Source: Septoria linicola
Taxonomy: Eukaryota > Ascomycota > Dothideomycetes > Mycosphaerellales > Mycosphaerellaceae
Assembly (NCBI GenBank): GCA_024114885.1
Contig: CP099420.1
Location: 62,001 to 126,000 of the forward strand
Length of the DNA: 64,000 nucleotides
Direction of reading: 5' to 3'
Made by a program: the position numbers and the translations under genes. Below, in pieces: positions 36,655 to 49,439 of the stretch (the first letter of the stretch is position 1; every line of letters starts with the position of its first letter). The notes under the pieces were generated by a model. That model saw only the letters and a list, made by a program, of their open reading frames with translations, was not told where the DNA came from and searched no databases.

Positions 36655-39579
36655 ATGTCTATAGAAGCGGAGGACTAAGGAGGTACTAATCTTAACTCTA
36701 ATACTAATATCTTTTAAGAACCGAACTTAGAAGGTAGACTATCTATAGCGTAGTTCTAGCTACTTATAGAGACTATCTAAGTAACCTAAAGCTAGAAGAT
36801 AATTATCGCTTAGGTTCCGCTACTATCTAGCTCGGACTAGAATCTCTTCTTTAATAGAGAGAACGTAACCGAGTATATTAAGCGTTTTAAAATACTATAT
36901 AGGAACTACGCTATCCTACTTATTAATAATAATAAACAGCTTTATAAGAAGTTACTTACTTAGGTTACGGTTGTCTAACGTAGACGATACTAGCGCCTTA
37001 ATAGTTTCTACGACTAAGACTATACTAAGTTCAAAGAGTCGATTATTAAGGAATATCGAAAATACGATAATATATATATACTCGGAAACCGCTACTATAT
37101 AGAAAACCTTTATAAGGTTAACTATAGCGAGGATAATAATCTCTTAGAGTACTTAAGGCAGTTTATACTCTACTCTAATACTATACCTACTTCGTATATA
37201 GACGAGCGTTCTCGTACTCTTCTACTTATACGAGGCCTTCTATTTCGTTTCGGTAAGAGACTCTAGGCCTATCTTAGGTTAGATCTTAATAATAAGGACT
37301 TAGATTATAGTAAGCTCTTAAAGACAGCCTAGCGTTAGATTAATAGTAATAAGGACTTTAAATTAGAAGTATATAACGAAGGCGGTAGAGACGTCTAGTA
37401 GTTACACGAAGTAGTAAAGAAGTCTACTCTAAGACTAAACTCTAAGTTTAAGGCTAGAGAAACGGTAGTCTATAAAGGCCGTAAGCTAGTAACCGTCGAT
37501 AATATTACTACTAGTATATAAGACCTTATAATCGCTACGATTCGTCGACTCGAAGAAGGAGGCCTATAGCTACTACGCTCGTCGATAGGATAGTAGGCGA
37601 AGTCTTACGATCACGACTATCTATATATTCTAAGGCCTACTTATAGCTAGGAGATTTCGATTAACTTAGCTACGATAGATAATAGGTTAATAATTAAGGC
37701 CTATATAGCGATCGCTCTAAAGATTTTAGGTTATTAGATATATAGGCTCGAAGGCTATATAGCTATAAACTACGAGTACCTATAATAGTTTGAGACTAAG
37801 AGCTTAATATATAGAGATCTAAAGACTAGTATTATATACTATAGAACGCCTCGCCTAGGTACGGAAAAGATATAGTACTACTAGGACAAGGAACTACTAA
37901 AGCTATTCGTATTAATAGGAGTATTAGAGTAGCGCTATAAGAAGATCGATCTTGAAAATATAGATCGTTTATTAACGCTAAGAGCGAGCTAGTAGAGGAT
38001 AGCGAACAAGGTAGCTAGTATTAACGGTCTCGTTAATATTAGCTAAGTCGCTTCTATTACGTAGGAAGATTAGGACGATCTAATTAGCGCCTATATAGCT
38101 AGAGATAGCGTAAAGATAAAGCGGAACCTAAATCCTTCTCGTCTAGTCGGAGGATAGCTAATAGGAGTATAGAAGCGGATTACGACCTAGGCTATAGCTA
38201 TAAGAACCTACGCTTATCGTTACTCTCGTATTAAAGAGGTTAAAGATAAAAACTAGCTGGCTCCTTACCTTATAAATATAGAGGAGTTAGAGGATTCTTA
38301 AACTTAGAGATATAATAACGATAAGATCGAGGATAAGTAGATATACGACTATCTAAATAGTCTACTAGTTCTAGTCGCTCCTACGTATACTTAGAAGCGT
38401 AAGAAGGCTAAGGAGCCTTCGAAGACCAAGCGTATAGATAACTACCTTCGAGCTATATACGCTAATAATAACGCTAACGTCTTCTAGATAGATAAAATAC
38501 TCGAATCTAAGGTCTAGTTAAGCTTAGTAGAGATTATTCTCTATAGCGAGCGAGCGTCGTATTCCTTATAGGGTCGTGTTCTAAACGATACGGATCTACG
38601 TAAGAAGCTTAATAAGCTCTATATAAAGAAGCGTACGAATAGAGGTAGTAGAGCTAAGATTAGTATATATTCCTTACTATCTAAAGCCTTCTACGATATA
38701 GTAGAGGAGCTAACGAAAGCTGTTTTAGCGACCGATATCAAGGCCTTCTAGGTTACCGCTATAGCGATTAATATAGTTAAGCCTAGGCCCGCTTCTAAGC
38801 TTTATAAGCGAATAGATAATATCCTTCTATTATTTAATAATGTCTATTAAATTGTTCTAAGTATCTACGTGCCTACAAAGTATAGACCTTAGATAATAGC
38901 TTATAAGTCTTTAATTAACGAGGGAGCTAAGTTAATAATTATACCGATCGAATATATTCGAAAGTTTTAAGTTAGTATAACCTCTCTTAGTAATATTACT
39001 ATAGAAGGAGTCGGAGGCAAGGTTACTTTTATTAGGTACTACCTAGAGGTATTAATCGATACCTTTAGCGTAAGAGTTACGATACTATTTCTAGTCTTAC
39101 TAGCGAACGGCCTAATCTTACTTAGCCGACTATAGGCGTAGCGAGTACGCCTAGCTTCTAAGAACTACGATAATAGCTCCTAGGAGGGCTTAATTAGTAC
39201 TCTAGATAGCTATATTATTATATTTACTAGTTTTAATAGCCGTAGTAATATACGTACTATAGAATAAGTCCTAGGAAAAGCTAGAGTGCCGAGGAACTAG
39301 CTCTAGTCGACGGTATAAGTATAGTAGAGGCTCTAATACGTATATCGTATTAAGATTTAATAGAAGTCGGTGTCTAGACTCTAACTTTTAGTAATTACTA
39401 GCTAAAGAACATAGGGTATACTATCGAGGACTCTAGATCTTATAATAGCGAGGAGTAGAGAGAGGGATTATAAGCTTTTCAAGCTTCTACTACTTTTTCC
39501 GTATAAGGTTTAGTAGTTAGAGGTAAAAACTCTACTTAGAAGAGTTAGCTAGCGGAACGTTCTATAGTTGCCTTTTTAA
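36655..39579 (+). pseudogene. Element G ORF1: gag-protease polyprotein relic
   Basis: Begins with a surviving ATG (36655) and stays in one frame for about 970 codons; internal TAG/TAA fall where Gln or Trp is expected. The N-terminal third resembles a gypsy gag (blocks such as NVTEYIKRFKILYRNYAILL near 36850-36910 and a capsid-like LLEYLRQFI segment near 37140). A retropepsin-like domain sits near the C-terminus (about 38905-39130). There the catalytic triad region reads LINEGAKLIIIP, where the family would have Asp at the Asn position (LIDEGAE-type), consistent with G-to-A RIP. The frame ends at TAG 39565-39567 or TAA 39577-39579, i.e. within the palindrome at 39566-39588. No clear zinc knuckle was seen. 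Confidence 0.75.
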
Positions 39580-39588
39580 ACGATAATT
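39566..39588. promoter_or_regulatory. 23-nt palindrome 2 of element G
   Basis: Imperfect copy (arm AGTTGCCTTTT, arm AAACGATAATT). It overlaps the end of ORF1 and lies just before the earliest possible pol start, an ATA that may be a RIPped ATG at 39594. Its TTTAAAC heptamer is not in phase with the gag frame for a standard -1 slippage. Confidence 0.65.
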
Positions 39589-39593
39589 ACGTT

Positions 39594-42500
39594 ATACCTC
39601 CTATACTATACTTTAAACTATACTAGTAGTATAGATAGATAAGCGATTAGTACTAGTGTTCGTTTACGGTTACTAACAGCTCTAAACTCCTAGAGAATCA
39701 AGTCTTTAACTACCTTACGTAGTAGTTATCGTATATAAAGGTAATTTACTTTAAGGACTATTTTATAGCGGACTTAATTAGACAAAGTACCTCTCTACGA
39801 TAGTAGCTCGAACTATTAAGACGGGTTAATTATAGCTAGACTTAAATATAGTATAACTATCTCGTAGTAGTAGCTATCGAAGGTAATATCGCTAAATTTA
39901 GCTAAAATAGTCGACTTAAGAAGCTTCTACTAGCTACCGGCGAAGCTAAGCTAGCTTATACTAGCGAGCGAGACTTATACTAGGGTATTAAGTACAGTTT
40001 TAAAGATACTATACTAGTGTCTCTATCGAGCTAGGGTTCGAATTACGAGAGTAAATACTTGATAATTACCTATAGGAAGCTTAGAGAGGCGGAGCTAGCT
40101 ATCTAAGAACCTAGACTCTACGACGAGGTTATTTCCGATAAAGTAGATAACGAGCTTAGCGAAGAGACGTACGTTATCTCGGCCGCTATTAATATAGTAG
40201 TAGAGAGAGCTCGTAATAAAGAAGCTACGAGATAGTAGAAGCTAGATAATTATATTAGCGTCTATATTCTTTATAAGCGAGTTACTAATAAGATTAAACT
40301 AGTAAATACTAATATTACTATAACTAATAGCTTAAACCCTAGCGGGTTAAAGGACTAGCGACGGACTTATATTAAGAAGGAAGTAGCTATACTACCTAGT
40401 ACTAGACCTTATAATAGTAAGTACCTAACTAAGAGGTTCTCGACGATCGAGCCTAGATTACGTCTTACGCCTAAATAGCTTATAAAGTTCAAACCTAGTA
40501 TAGAGCTACTACTAAAGGAGCTAGATTTATTATACTATATACTAAGGAATCGAGAAGCTACCTTTATATAAGACTTTACGTATTTAGGCCGAATTAATCC
40601 TAATATTACTCCGCTATAGAAGATTTAGATAGTTCCTTACGAGCTATAGTAGTATCTAGGCTTCAAGCTGAACCTATCTCTACGATATATCGTAGAGGAT
40701 ATACTAAGATAACGAATCTAAGCTAGAACTCTTAAGCTATACTACGGTATCTATCGAAATCTATACTTCCTTATTAGTAAGAAGATAGAGGTAGGTAAGC
40801 TAAAGAAGTATCGGTTAATTAACGTAGCTTAGAAGTTTAATTAAGTTACTATAAGAGATTCGAACTTACTACTCGACGCTAAGGGTTTCTCTAAGGACTT
40901 TACCGGTTACGCGCTAGCCTCGTTAGTTAATATCTTCTCTAGATATAACTAAATCCTACTTAATAAATCATATAGAGACCTTATAGGCTTCGACTTACCG
41001 CTAGGACTATTATAGTAGACTACGTTACTATAAGGAGCTACGAATTCTATTACCTAGTTCGTTCGTATTATTAATCAAGTACTTATAGAGTATGTCTCGT
41101 ATAAGGCACGGCCGTTCCTTAATAATATCGGTATTAAAGAGCCTAAGACGAAGTACGATAGTAAAGAGGTTAAACCTAGCCTCTACTATTACGTTATTAA
41201 ATATATTATAGCTATAGACGACGTTCTCTATAATATAGAACGAGCTAATATAATAGTAGCTTTTAATAAGCTATAGCTCTATTACGAATAGTTAGTAATC
41301 GTTAGCTATCTTACTAGTATTAATAGTCGCTATCTAGACTTCGCGAGAGTAGCGAAGATTAAGAAATAGCCGACGCTAGAGAATTAGAAGGAGGTTCGAA
41401 TCTTCCTTAGCGTAGTTACGTACTACCGCGTCTAGGTTAAAGGTTTTACGATTATCCTTACTCTACTCTTTAAACTCTTATAGAAGGATACTAAGTTTTA
41501 ATAGACTACTAAATACTAACTAGCTAAAGATATCGTCTTAAAGGTACTAGTTTTAGCCCTAGCTCTAGTTACTCTTAACTTTAGAGAAGGAGTAGGACTT
41601 ATTATTATAGGTATAGATTTAAGTAGTAAAGGTTAGAGATATACGCTTTCCTAATATAATCGAGACGAGCTACTTCTCTACTATCTAGTTCGATATAAGT
41701 CTAGCCTATTTAACCTAGTAGAGGTTAAGTACGATACTAGAAAGCGCGAATACCTTAGTATACTAAAGGTATTAAAGAAGCTAAAACTATAGCTATTCGG
41801 AGTATACTTCTAACTAGAGATTAATATAAATACCCTCGTTTACTAGCTTAATAAGGCTACCTCTAATTTACCGAATATAGTAATAACGCGCTAGCTAGTA
41901 TAGATCTACCTCTTCGACTTTAACGTTATATATGTTCCTAGTAAGAAGTATATAGCTCTAGATTCGTTATTAAGGAAGCCTATTACGCCTAAAGATATAA
42001 AGGCTATAGAATAGGAAGAAGACGTAGATCTAATAATTAACGAGTAATTCTTTAATACCTTTTACGTTAACGCTTTCTCTATATAGGTGATTTAGAGCGA
42101 GCTACCTATAATTAATAGGATCTACTCTTAGGAGTTAATAAATATCGCTTTCGTACTTATATAGATATAAAGACCTAAGAGAGTTTCTAATAACGAGTAT
42201 AAGTAGCTAAGGAAGAAGTGTCGGCTATTTTATATTAAGAATAACTAGCTCTAGCGCTAAGAGCGAGTAGCTAGACCTCTATAGCGAGTTATCGATAAAC
42301 CTAAAGTACGAGCTCGTATTATTAAGGTATACTATTATAAGAACGGTTATCGTAGCGCTAAATAGACGTATAATCTTATCTAGAAACGATAGTAGTAGGA
42401 TAGAGTCTAGGCTTAAATCTCGCTCGCTATTTAGTAGTATACTATTTATAGTCTTTAGTATAGACGATAGGTACCTAGAGAACTATAAATCCCGCTCTAA

Positions 42501-43700
42501 GTTACGGTCGGCTAGAGGTAGTATATCGACGGCTTATATATCTCGAAGAACTGTTCGTTAATAGTTATACGCGAATCTCTATCGCGCTAGCTAGAAGTAT
42601 ATATATTCTAGTACCTAGTAAAGAGTATCTCCTTAGTATAGATAGTAAGGTTTATATAGGAAGAGATCTTTTACTAGTAGGGTACTACTATAGAAGTTAT
42701 CCTCGATAACTATAAGACTAACCTTAGTAATATAGAGAAGCTACTACTATCGTATAGTATTAAACGTATTAATATTTCGCTATACTACTCTTAGTCTAAC
42801 GCTATCGTTAAAGTCGGCTATAAGACGATATTAGACGCTTACTTAAAGCTCTCTAATAGTAGCCTTTATACGATTCGTAACTATATTCTAGCGGTTCTAT
42901 AGGTAGAGAGAACGATAATAGTCTCTACTACTAGCCTAACGCTATCGGAAGTAATAATTAGGTATAACGTAGTACTACTAATCGAGCTAGAATACTATAC
43001 CTTCTAGATTATAGATTAGAGTAAGGTCAAGACTAGAGTAGAGCTTCTTACGATTCGAGCTCAAGCTCTAGAAGCTATAGAAACGACTATAGAAGAAGGA
43101 CGACTACGTTAATAGCGTCTCTAAGAATAGAACAAGGCGTACTTTAATAAATATCGCTATATAGATCTTACTATACTATAGAAAGGAGATCTCGTATTAG
43201 TATACCGCTCTAAGTTAAAAACTAGCTTCTTCTATAAGCTTACGTTTAGGTAGGAAGGCTCTTTTAGAATATCCGAAGTATTATAGAGAGGTATATCGTA
43301 TAAGCTTAAGAAGCTAGATAGCTCTAAATAGGAGTATATCTATAAGAGAATAGACCTTAAGAAATATACCTTTCTATAAGAAAACCTAAAGCTAGTTCCA
43401 GATTAGGTTAAACTAGAAGAAGTATCGCTACTAATAGAGAAGGTTATAGAACTAGGCCTTCTACCTAGGTATAAGTACCTATAGATCTTTATTAGTAAGC
43501 TATTAGTAATAACTTAAGAAGAAAGGGAGAGTTATATACGCTAGCTACTAATAGAGCTTAAAGAAGAAGTAGAAGACTTAGTAAGCTAAAGGCTAAAGCT
43601 AGCCTAGTAGAGCTAAAGAAGTAGAAATTCGATAGGCGATACTTAATTAGAGGCACGAGCTAAGATCTAGCTACTAAAGCCTAGCCTCTACTAAAAAAGA
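39594..43700 (+). pseudogene. Element G ORF2: pol relic (reverse transcriptase, RNase H, integrase)
   Basis: Frame with codon starts divisible by 3, different from ORF1, open apart from TAG/TAA. An N-terminal region of about 300 residues has no recognised domain. The reverse transcriptase follows (about 40600-41350) with blocks like GIYRNLYFLISKK, LINVAQKFNQVTIRD and LLQGATNSITQFVRIINQVL. The active-site box is FLNNI at 41115-41129, where the family has FLDDI. RNase H-like sequence follows (about 41480-41990), then a His/Cys region with ligands turned to Tyr (about 42330-42480) and an integrase core (about 42530-42850, ILDNYKTNLS and following). The order reverse transcriptase, RNase H, integrase identifies Ty3/gypsy. 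Confidence 0.85.
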
Positions 43701-44668
43701 GCTAATCTTCCTAGGATCGTACTATCCTAAGCGCTTCTTTTATTCCTAGAGCTCTAATCTAACCTTCTCGAGTACTTCTCTTAGTCCTAAAGCTACTATT
43801 AAGCTCTAATCGGAGCTTCCTAAGCTTATAATTTACTAGACTAGTATAAATCTAGCTAAATCTTAGCTATCCTAAGCTCTTCTTTTAGTCCTAAAGCTAC
43901 TATCGAGCTCTAATCTAAGCTTCCTAAGCTTCTCTTTTACTAGATTAGTAGAAATCTAGCTAATCCTAACTGTCTCGACGCTATTTTCTATAGCTAAGAT
44001 AAGTATCTATATAGCTAGTTACTCTCTTAAGCTTAACTTTTAAGTATAGATTCTATATCTACTAGTTAACCTACTATCCTACTCCTTTTTCTAAGTCCCG
44101 AGCCTACTATCGCTATAAAAGTTAGCTATCCTAAGCTACTTTCTACTACTAGGTCTTAAAAATCTAAGCTAGACCTATACTCCTAAAGCTCTTTTCTACT
44201 AGCGATTTCTAAGGTTAGTACTATAATCTACCTTCCTAGAGCTCTTTTCTATCGCTAATCGGAGAAGAGAGATAAGGGTTTTCTATTCTAAAGGTCCTTT
44301 TACTACTAATTTTTAACTAACTAAAGAAATCGCTAAAAAAGTATTAGTTTCTTATAGAGAATTCTTAAAGTTTAAGGTTTTCAGCCTATGTAAAGGTAGA
44401 GAAGCTTGAATCCTCGGTAATAACGGCTCTAATAGCTCCTTTCTAGCTATTAATTATAGCGCTAGTAGTCTCTTACGATATAGAAAGCGCGATCTAGTAA
44501 GTCGACTAGGTATACGAAAAATAAGGCTCTTTTAAGTTAGTAGAGGTAACGACGATAGTATCTAAGTCTTAGTCTTTGTCGGCGATAGTAAGGTATATAC
44601 TATAGTAGTTAGTAGTAGCGTTAGTAGTATACGACGGCTACGGAAGCGTTAAGGTAAAGTAAACTTTT
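43701..44668 (+). other. Ser/Pro/Gln-rich 3' extension of pol with ~104 bp direct repeat
   Basis: The pol frame can be followed towards palindrome 3, but stops become dense after about 44350, so the true end of pol lies somewhere in this interval. A direct repeat of about 104 bp is visible: blocks starting at 43775 and 43879 share TTAGTCCTAAAGCTACTAT and TAGCTTCCTAAGCTT-like segments. The sense strand reads Ser/Leu/Pro-rich sequence. Possibly a low-complexity C-terminal tail or 3' untranslated sequence. Confidence 0.45.
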
Positions 44669-44691
44669 AGTTATCTTTTTAAACGATAACT
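44669..44691. promoter_or_regulatory. 23-nt palindrome 3 of element G
   Basis: One mismatch from palindrome 1 (arm AGTTATCTTTT, arm AAACGATAACT). It lies between pol and ORF3, about 207 nt before the surviving ATG at 44899. Palindrome 1 lies 202 nt before the gag ATG, so spacing to the next start is similar. Confidence 0.72.
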
Positions 44692-44898
44692 AAAACCTTA
44701 CGTAACTAAGCTCTACGTATAGACCCCTAATCCTAATAGTAGTTACGCTACTATAATAAGGTATATAATTAGACTACTTTTACGCTCTAAACGATCTCTT
44801 CTTCCTTATTAACTATTAATTAGTTACTATAGAGCCTTGCTTCTATTAAGTTCGATTCTTATCTTTCGTTACTACCTAGTAACGCTATATAGCTGTTT

Positions 44899-47800
44899 AT
44901 GTACGTAAGCGGTAACTAATATAATAGAAAACTCTATAACCGGTTACGCGCCTTACCCTCCTCGCTATTTAAGTCACTTATTACTAGTTACGCGCTTTAT
45001 ATCGCCCTAAGCTACTAATACGACTATTTAAAGACGTTCTCTTTCTCTCTCGCGTATAAAGAACAAGACTTCCCCTTTCTAGCGTTCTTTAACGCCTAAG
45101 CTATTAAGACTAGCGCTTTCGCCTTCTACCTCGCCTATTCGAAGTCCGATATAAGAACTACCTAGATAAGATTCTCTAAAGAAGAGACGAAAAATAGCTT
45201 CTTTAAGTTCTATATAAGATATAGCGCTCGCCTATACTAATCGCGAAGGCTCTCTCGTTAGTTTCTAGGCCTTAAGTAGACCTCTTACTAGTATAACAAA
45301 CCTTAATAACGCTACTAAAGCTATTCTATCGCTAGAAACGCTATAAGAATAAGAGGAGAGTATCGACTTAGTACTTAAGTAAGTCGAGGAAGCGAACGAC
45401 GGAATAAAGATCGGTATATTTAACTTCTTTAAACGCCTCTTAGCTAAGATTTTACCGAAGTACCTTAACGCGTAGAGCGTAAAGCGCGATAATATAAAGA
45501 AGATACGCTAAGAAGGCTAAGACTTAGTAAAGAAGAGAAACTTAATTTAGTAGTAGCTACGTATAGAGTTTAGGTATAAGTAGAACTTCCTCTTCCTTAA
45601 CTAAGTCTTATACGATAAAGAGATACTTAGGAACCTTCGTTAATAGTTAAATAAGTATAAAAGCGTCTTTAAAGAGAGCGAGTTTAAAGACTAGGTTTTC
45701 TTAGCGTAGTAAAAGTAAGATCGTTTCTATTAGTAGGTAGTAAATATATTCTCTCGTAGCTAGTACTTTTAGCTATAGAGAAGTAAGAAGACTCCTAGCT
45801 CGTAAGGCTTAGGCTTTATTAATACGAACTTAGATAGGAGACGCTACTAGAACAAGTTTAAGGTAGAGCTCTTATAGGTCGACGTATTTAGCTATAAGAT
45901 AAGAGAAGTACGCCTAGAGGCGAGCTATAGACTTGATTAGTACAGATTTATAATCAAGCTTACTAAAGGAGAGACCTTCGAAGAACCGACCTATATATTC
46001 CTAGTAGTAGAGAAATAGCTATTAATATCCTATAGACTATTACCTTTTTCTAGAAACCTAAGACCTAATAAATATCTCTCTTCCTCTACGCCTAAGAGCC
46101 TATCCTTATCTAGTCCTACTCGAAGCTCTAGTTAAGAAGGAGAAGGAGAAGGTAATTTACTTACGACTCTAGAGCCTCGCCTTAGAGATACTATATCGCC
46201 TAGTACTATATAGAGGCTAAAAGCTTAGTTAGAGAAGTTAACGCTAAGCTCTATAAAGAAGCCTACGCCTATCCTTTATAAGAGCGGAAGGCTTACTAGA
46301 ATTCGCGCTAAAGAAACTATTATTAACTCGATCGAAACTTCTCCTATACTAAGTACTTTAGGTAATAGCGATCCTATATAAGACTAAGTTTTACCTACGA
46401 CGGAGCCGCTACTAGGTCTATAACGCCTATCGCTAATCGTACTAGAAGATAATAGCGGAATTAAGCTAGAGAGCGACTCGGAGCCTAATCTACGTTACTA
46501 GGCTTATATAAAGGATAGTATTACCTCCGAAGTCTATTACTATATAATCGTTAGTAGTACTCTTAAAGAGGTTAATAATATCTAGGAGAAGAAGAAGATA
46601 GCTAAGAGCTACGCTTTAATTAATATTCTTCTATACCTTAGCTAGCCTCTTTATAAAGAATATATAGCTAAGATAGATAATACTATAGGTTTAAAGCTAC
46701 CGAAGACAGCTAACGTAACGTATACTCTCTACTAGCGTATTATTTAGATAGGTAGTATAGCCGATCTCTAAGCCCTTATCGTCTAGAATTCTTAAAACCG
46801 GACGTAGTTTAAGCTAGAAGTAAATACTTTCTTCTCTAAGCCTATAGGACGTACTCGTCGTAGTAAGAAGAGTACTAATACTTAGGAACTAGAGGACGAT
46901 ATTAACGCTCTAATACGTAAGATAGATAGAAGCTATCTCGGACCCTTTTAGTTCGTAGTAACCGAAGTAGACTTGAAGGTTACTTCTAACGTCTATTAGA
47001 AGGCTTAGGAGCTCTTAGACTACGATAGTAATAAGGGTACCTAGATCGATTATAGCTTCCTCTTTTCTTCTTCTTCTACTAGAGGCCTATTTTAGATCTT
47101 AGACTCTTTACTCGAAGCTATATAGTATAAGTTTGTAGTATATCGATAGTATAATACGGCTATTAGTTAGTATAGTTAGTCTCGTAGTATATAGTACTCG
47201 CTATCCTAATAGCTTCTTCGCTAGTATCCTCTACTATAGCTATACTAGCTAGTTACTACTCCGTATACGACTATTAAGTACGTAGCCTACCTATCTACCG
47301 CCTTTTATATCTTCGACGATAAGGCAGGTTCTAACTACCCTAACGGCTTCTAGTATATCGCCTTGAACGAGAATATACTACTTAAGAAGAAGAGGCTTAA
47401 TTAGGTTCAATTTACGATCTCTCTAGACGATACTAGCGATAGAGGACGACTTTTACTAACTTTAGATACGATTAGTAATAGGCTCTTTAACCCTAAGGAG
47501 GCAAAGTAGCTAGCGAGGCGTATTATCGCTAATAAGTAAAGCTATAGTACGAGTTTCGTCGAGACTATACCTCTAGTAATTACTAACGAAATAAAAGCTA
47601 ATCTTAAACTTAGTTAGAAGAATCCTTATACTAATACGGGCTCGCTAGTTATTTCGTACTCCTATATCCCTTAGTAGTATACTCGTATAGGTAAAGAGTA
47701 TCGTATAATTCTAATAGTATTTCTAGCCTACCCTAATAGTCGAACGTTAGATAAGCTACCTAATAGTAACTATATTAGCGTTCCTACGATCTATAGCGTA

Positions 47801-47943
47801 TATCTCTACTACGAGTAGATACTCTTTATAGCTTCTAGTACTATATACCCTACGCGAGTAACAAAACCCTTCGCTACTAAGGTACTTCTAACTAGCCTAG
47901 GCCCGATTTCCGATACTTTAGTAAGCCGAGTTCTATAGGCGGA
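44899..47943 (+). pseudogene. Element G ORF3: additional long ORF after pol, function unknown (5' part)
   Basis: From a surviving ATG (44899) an open region with TAG/TAA only runs to the H insertion and continues after it. The first ~350 codons are Arg/Leu/Tyr/Gln-rich. A frame change near 45850 leads into a segment with a Ser-rich linker (near 46090-46140) followed by an acidic-glycine stretch. The last ~200 codons before 47943 are well folded-looking (Ile/Leu/Tyr/Ser rich, for example TNTGSLVISYSYIPQQYTRI with Q for stops). I see no transmembrane-signal arrangement typical of envelope proteins and recognise no family. It could be a second structural protein, an accessory ORF, or a captured host gene. 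Indels or introns cannot be separated from RIP damage here. Confidence 0.5.
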
Positions 47944-48115
47944 TATAAGAGCTAGGTAAGGTTAAAGGCTAAGACCCGCCTTAGGCTCGTAGGCTTAGCG
48001 TACGGTATAACTATAATACGCGTATATATCTAAAAGAAGGCAAGAATTAGTCTTACGATATCCTAATAGTCTTATTAGGAGGGCGCTCTATATATTACTA
48101 TATACCTCTTTTATA
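47944..48115 (+). repeat. Element H 5' LTR
   Basis: 172 bp. It differs from the 3' LTR at only a handful of sites, nearly all C/T or A/G. The similarity of the two LTRs indicates that RIP, not long ageing, caused most change. Confidence 0.92.
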
Positions 48116-48229
48116 ATTCTAATTCTTCTCCTTCTAAGGATAGTAATCTATAGAGGCTTATAGCTCTCTAACGTAACGTAGGCACGGCGCCGCTAGGGCT
48201 CGTAATAGGCGAAGTAGACGATTAAGATA

Positions 48230-49340
48230 ATCCTATAGATACTAACGAGGTTTAGGAGTAGGAGTCTACTAGTATAACTAAAGACGGTACGTAGGTAGAG
48301 CGTATATAGCTCGAAACTAAGAACTAGGAACTACGTCGTCGCTTAGAGGTACGCGCTCTACGACGAGAGAATAATCGGCTCCTTATAGAGTTAGAATCTC
48401 TATCCTTAGTTACTCCTAGTACTCTCGATATTAGCGATCTTAAAGACGACGCTACTACTAGTATTATAGGTAGTATACTTCACGATAGCGCGTCGTATAT
48501 ACGATATAAAGGTCCTAAAGTTAGAGAACCTTATACCTTTAAGGGCGAGATAGTCCGAGAGGCGAGAGAGTTTATTCGTAGTCTCGAAGTAATCTTCCTT
48601 AATAGTCTATAAGAGTTTAGTATAGAAGATTCGAAGGTCCTATATAGTATTATATAGCTCGTAGGCGAGGCGTAAGAGACCTAGTATAACGAACACTCTA
48701 AGGTAATACCTCTAGACTATACTTAGACTAAGTTCAAGCGCTTTATCTACGACGTTATTAGGGATTAGGCGAATCGTACGATCCTCGTAACGGTCGAGTA
48801 TAAGAAGGCCTAATAGGGTAAGGGCTAAGAGGTACGTTAGTTCGCTATAGAGCTAGGCTACTTAGAGTCTTAACTAGGCGACTATACTAAAGCGTAGCTA
48901 GTACGCTAGCTTCTCGTAAAGTTAAAGCTAGCGCTTCGACGAGAGATTATTAAGAATCATACCGTGCCTAGTAAGCGCGCTAATTTAGTTACGTTAGTAA
49001 GGCGCCTAGAGTAAGCCGATAGGGTAATTCCTATATAGTATAACTAGGGCGGAAGCTAGAGTAATAGGGACTACGAGCGCGATACGTACTCGAAGCGTAA
49101 GCGTATAGGGAGCGACGCTCCTACGCGTAGGCGAGACGATAGTCTAGAAGGGAATAACACGCGTCGCTCTAGCGATAAAGGTTCTACTCGCTCTATTATA
49201 GGCTATAAGTATTTAGAATACTATAGCTATAAGTAGAAGAGGTATATTAGTACTAATTCTATCTACCCTAACTAAAGCGCTCGAGACGATAGTAAGAAGC
49301 TGTCGGTACGTAAGGTTACTATAGAGACGCTAAAAAAAGA
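48230..49340 (+). pseudogene. Element H gag relic
   Basis: An N-terminal coiled-coil-like segment (about 48300-48400: repeated Leu, Glu, Arg, e.g. LRRRLEVRALRREN) precedes a retrotransposon gag domain (about 48520-49020). Landmarks there are EPYTFKGEIVREAREFIRSL and, later, LLVKLKLALRREIIKNHTV. An Arg/Ser/Asp-rich basic stretch (about 49050-49190) follows, then a short cluster of Tyr/His-like positions (about 49201-49245) that may be a ruined zinc knuckle; its spacing is not exact. Gag forms the virus-like particle. Stops at Gln/Trp positions make this copy dead. Confidence 0.72.
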
Positions 49341-49439
49341 GAAGATGTTAGAGAAGGACTACGATCTCTAGACACCGAGCTTAGTAGCGATATATACCTC
49401 TCTATATAAGTCGTGAATACGACTTACCTAGAGGGCGTA

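Noticed and set aside
39571..39588. Programmed -1 frameshift between gag and pol of element G at TTTAAAC
   Set aside because: The heptamer is in the pol frame, not in the gag frame as slippage would need, and RIP may have created it; the gag and pol frames do differ, so another mechanism remains open.
44899..47943. Calling ORF3 of element G an envelope gene
   Set aside because: No signal peptide, membrane anchor or fusion-peptide-like segment is visible, and position after pol alone is not enough.
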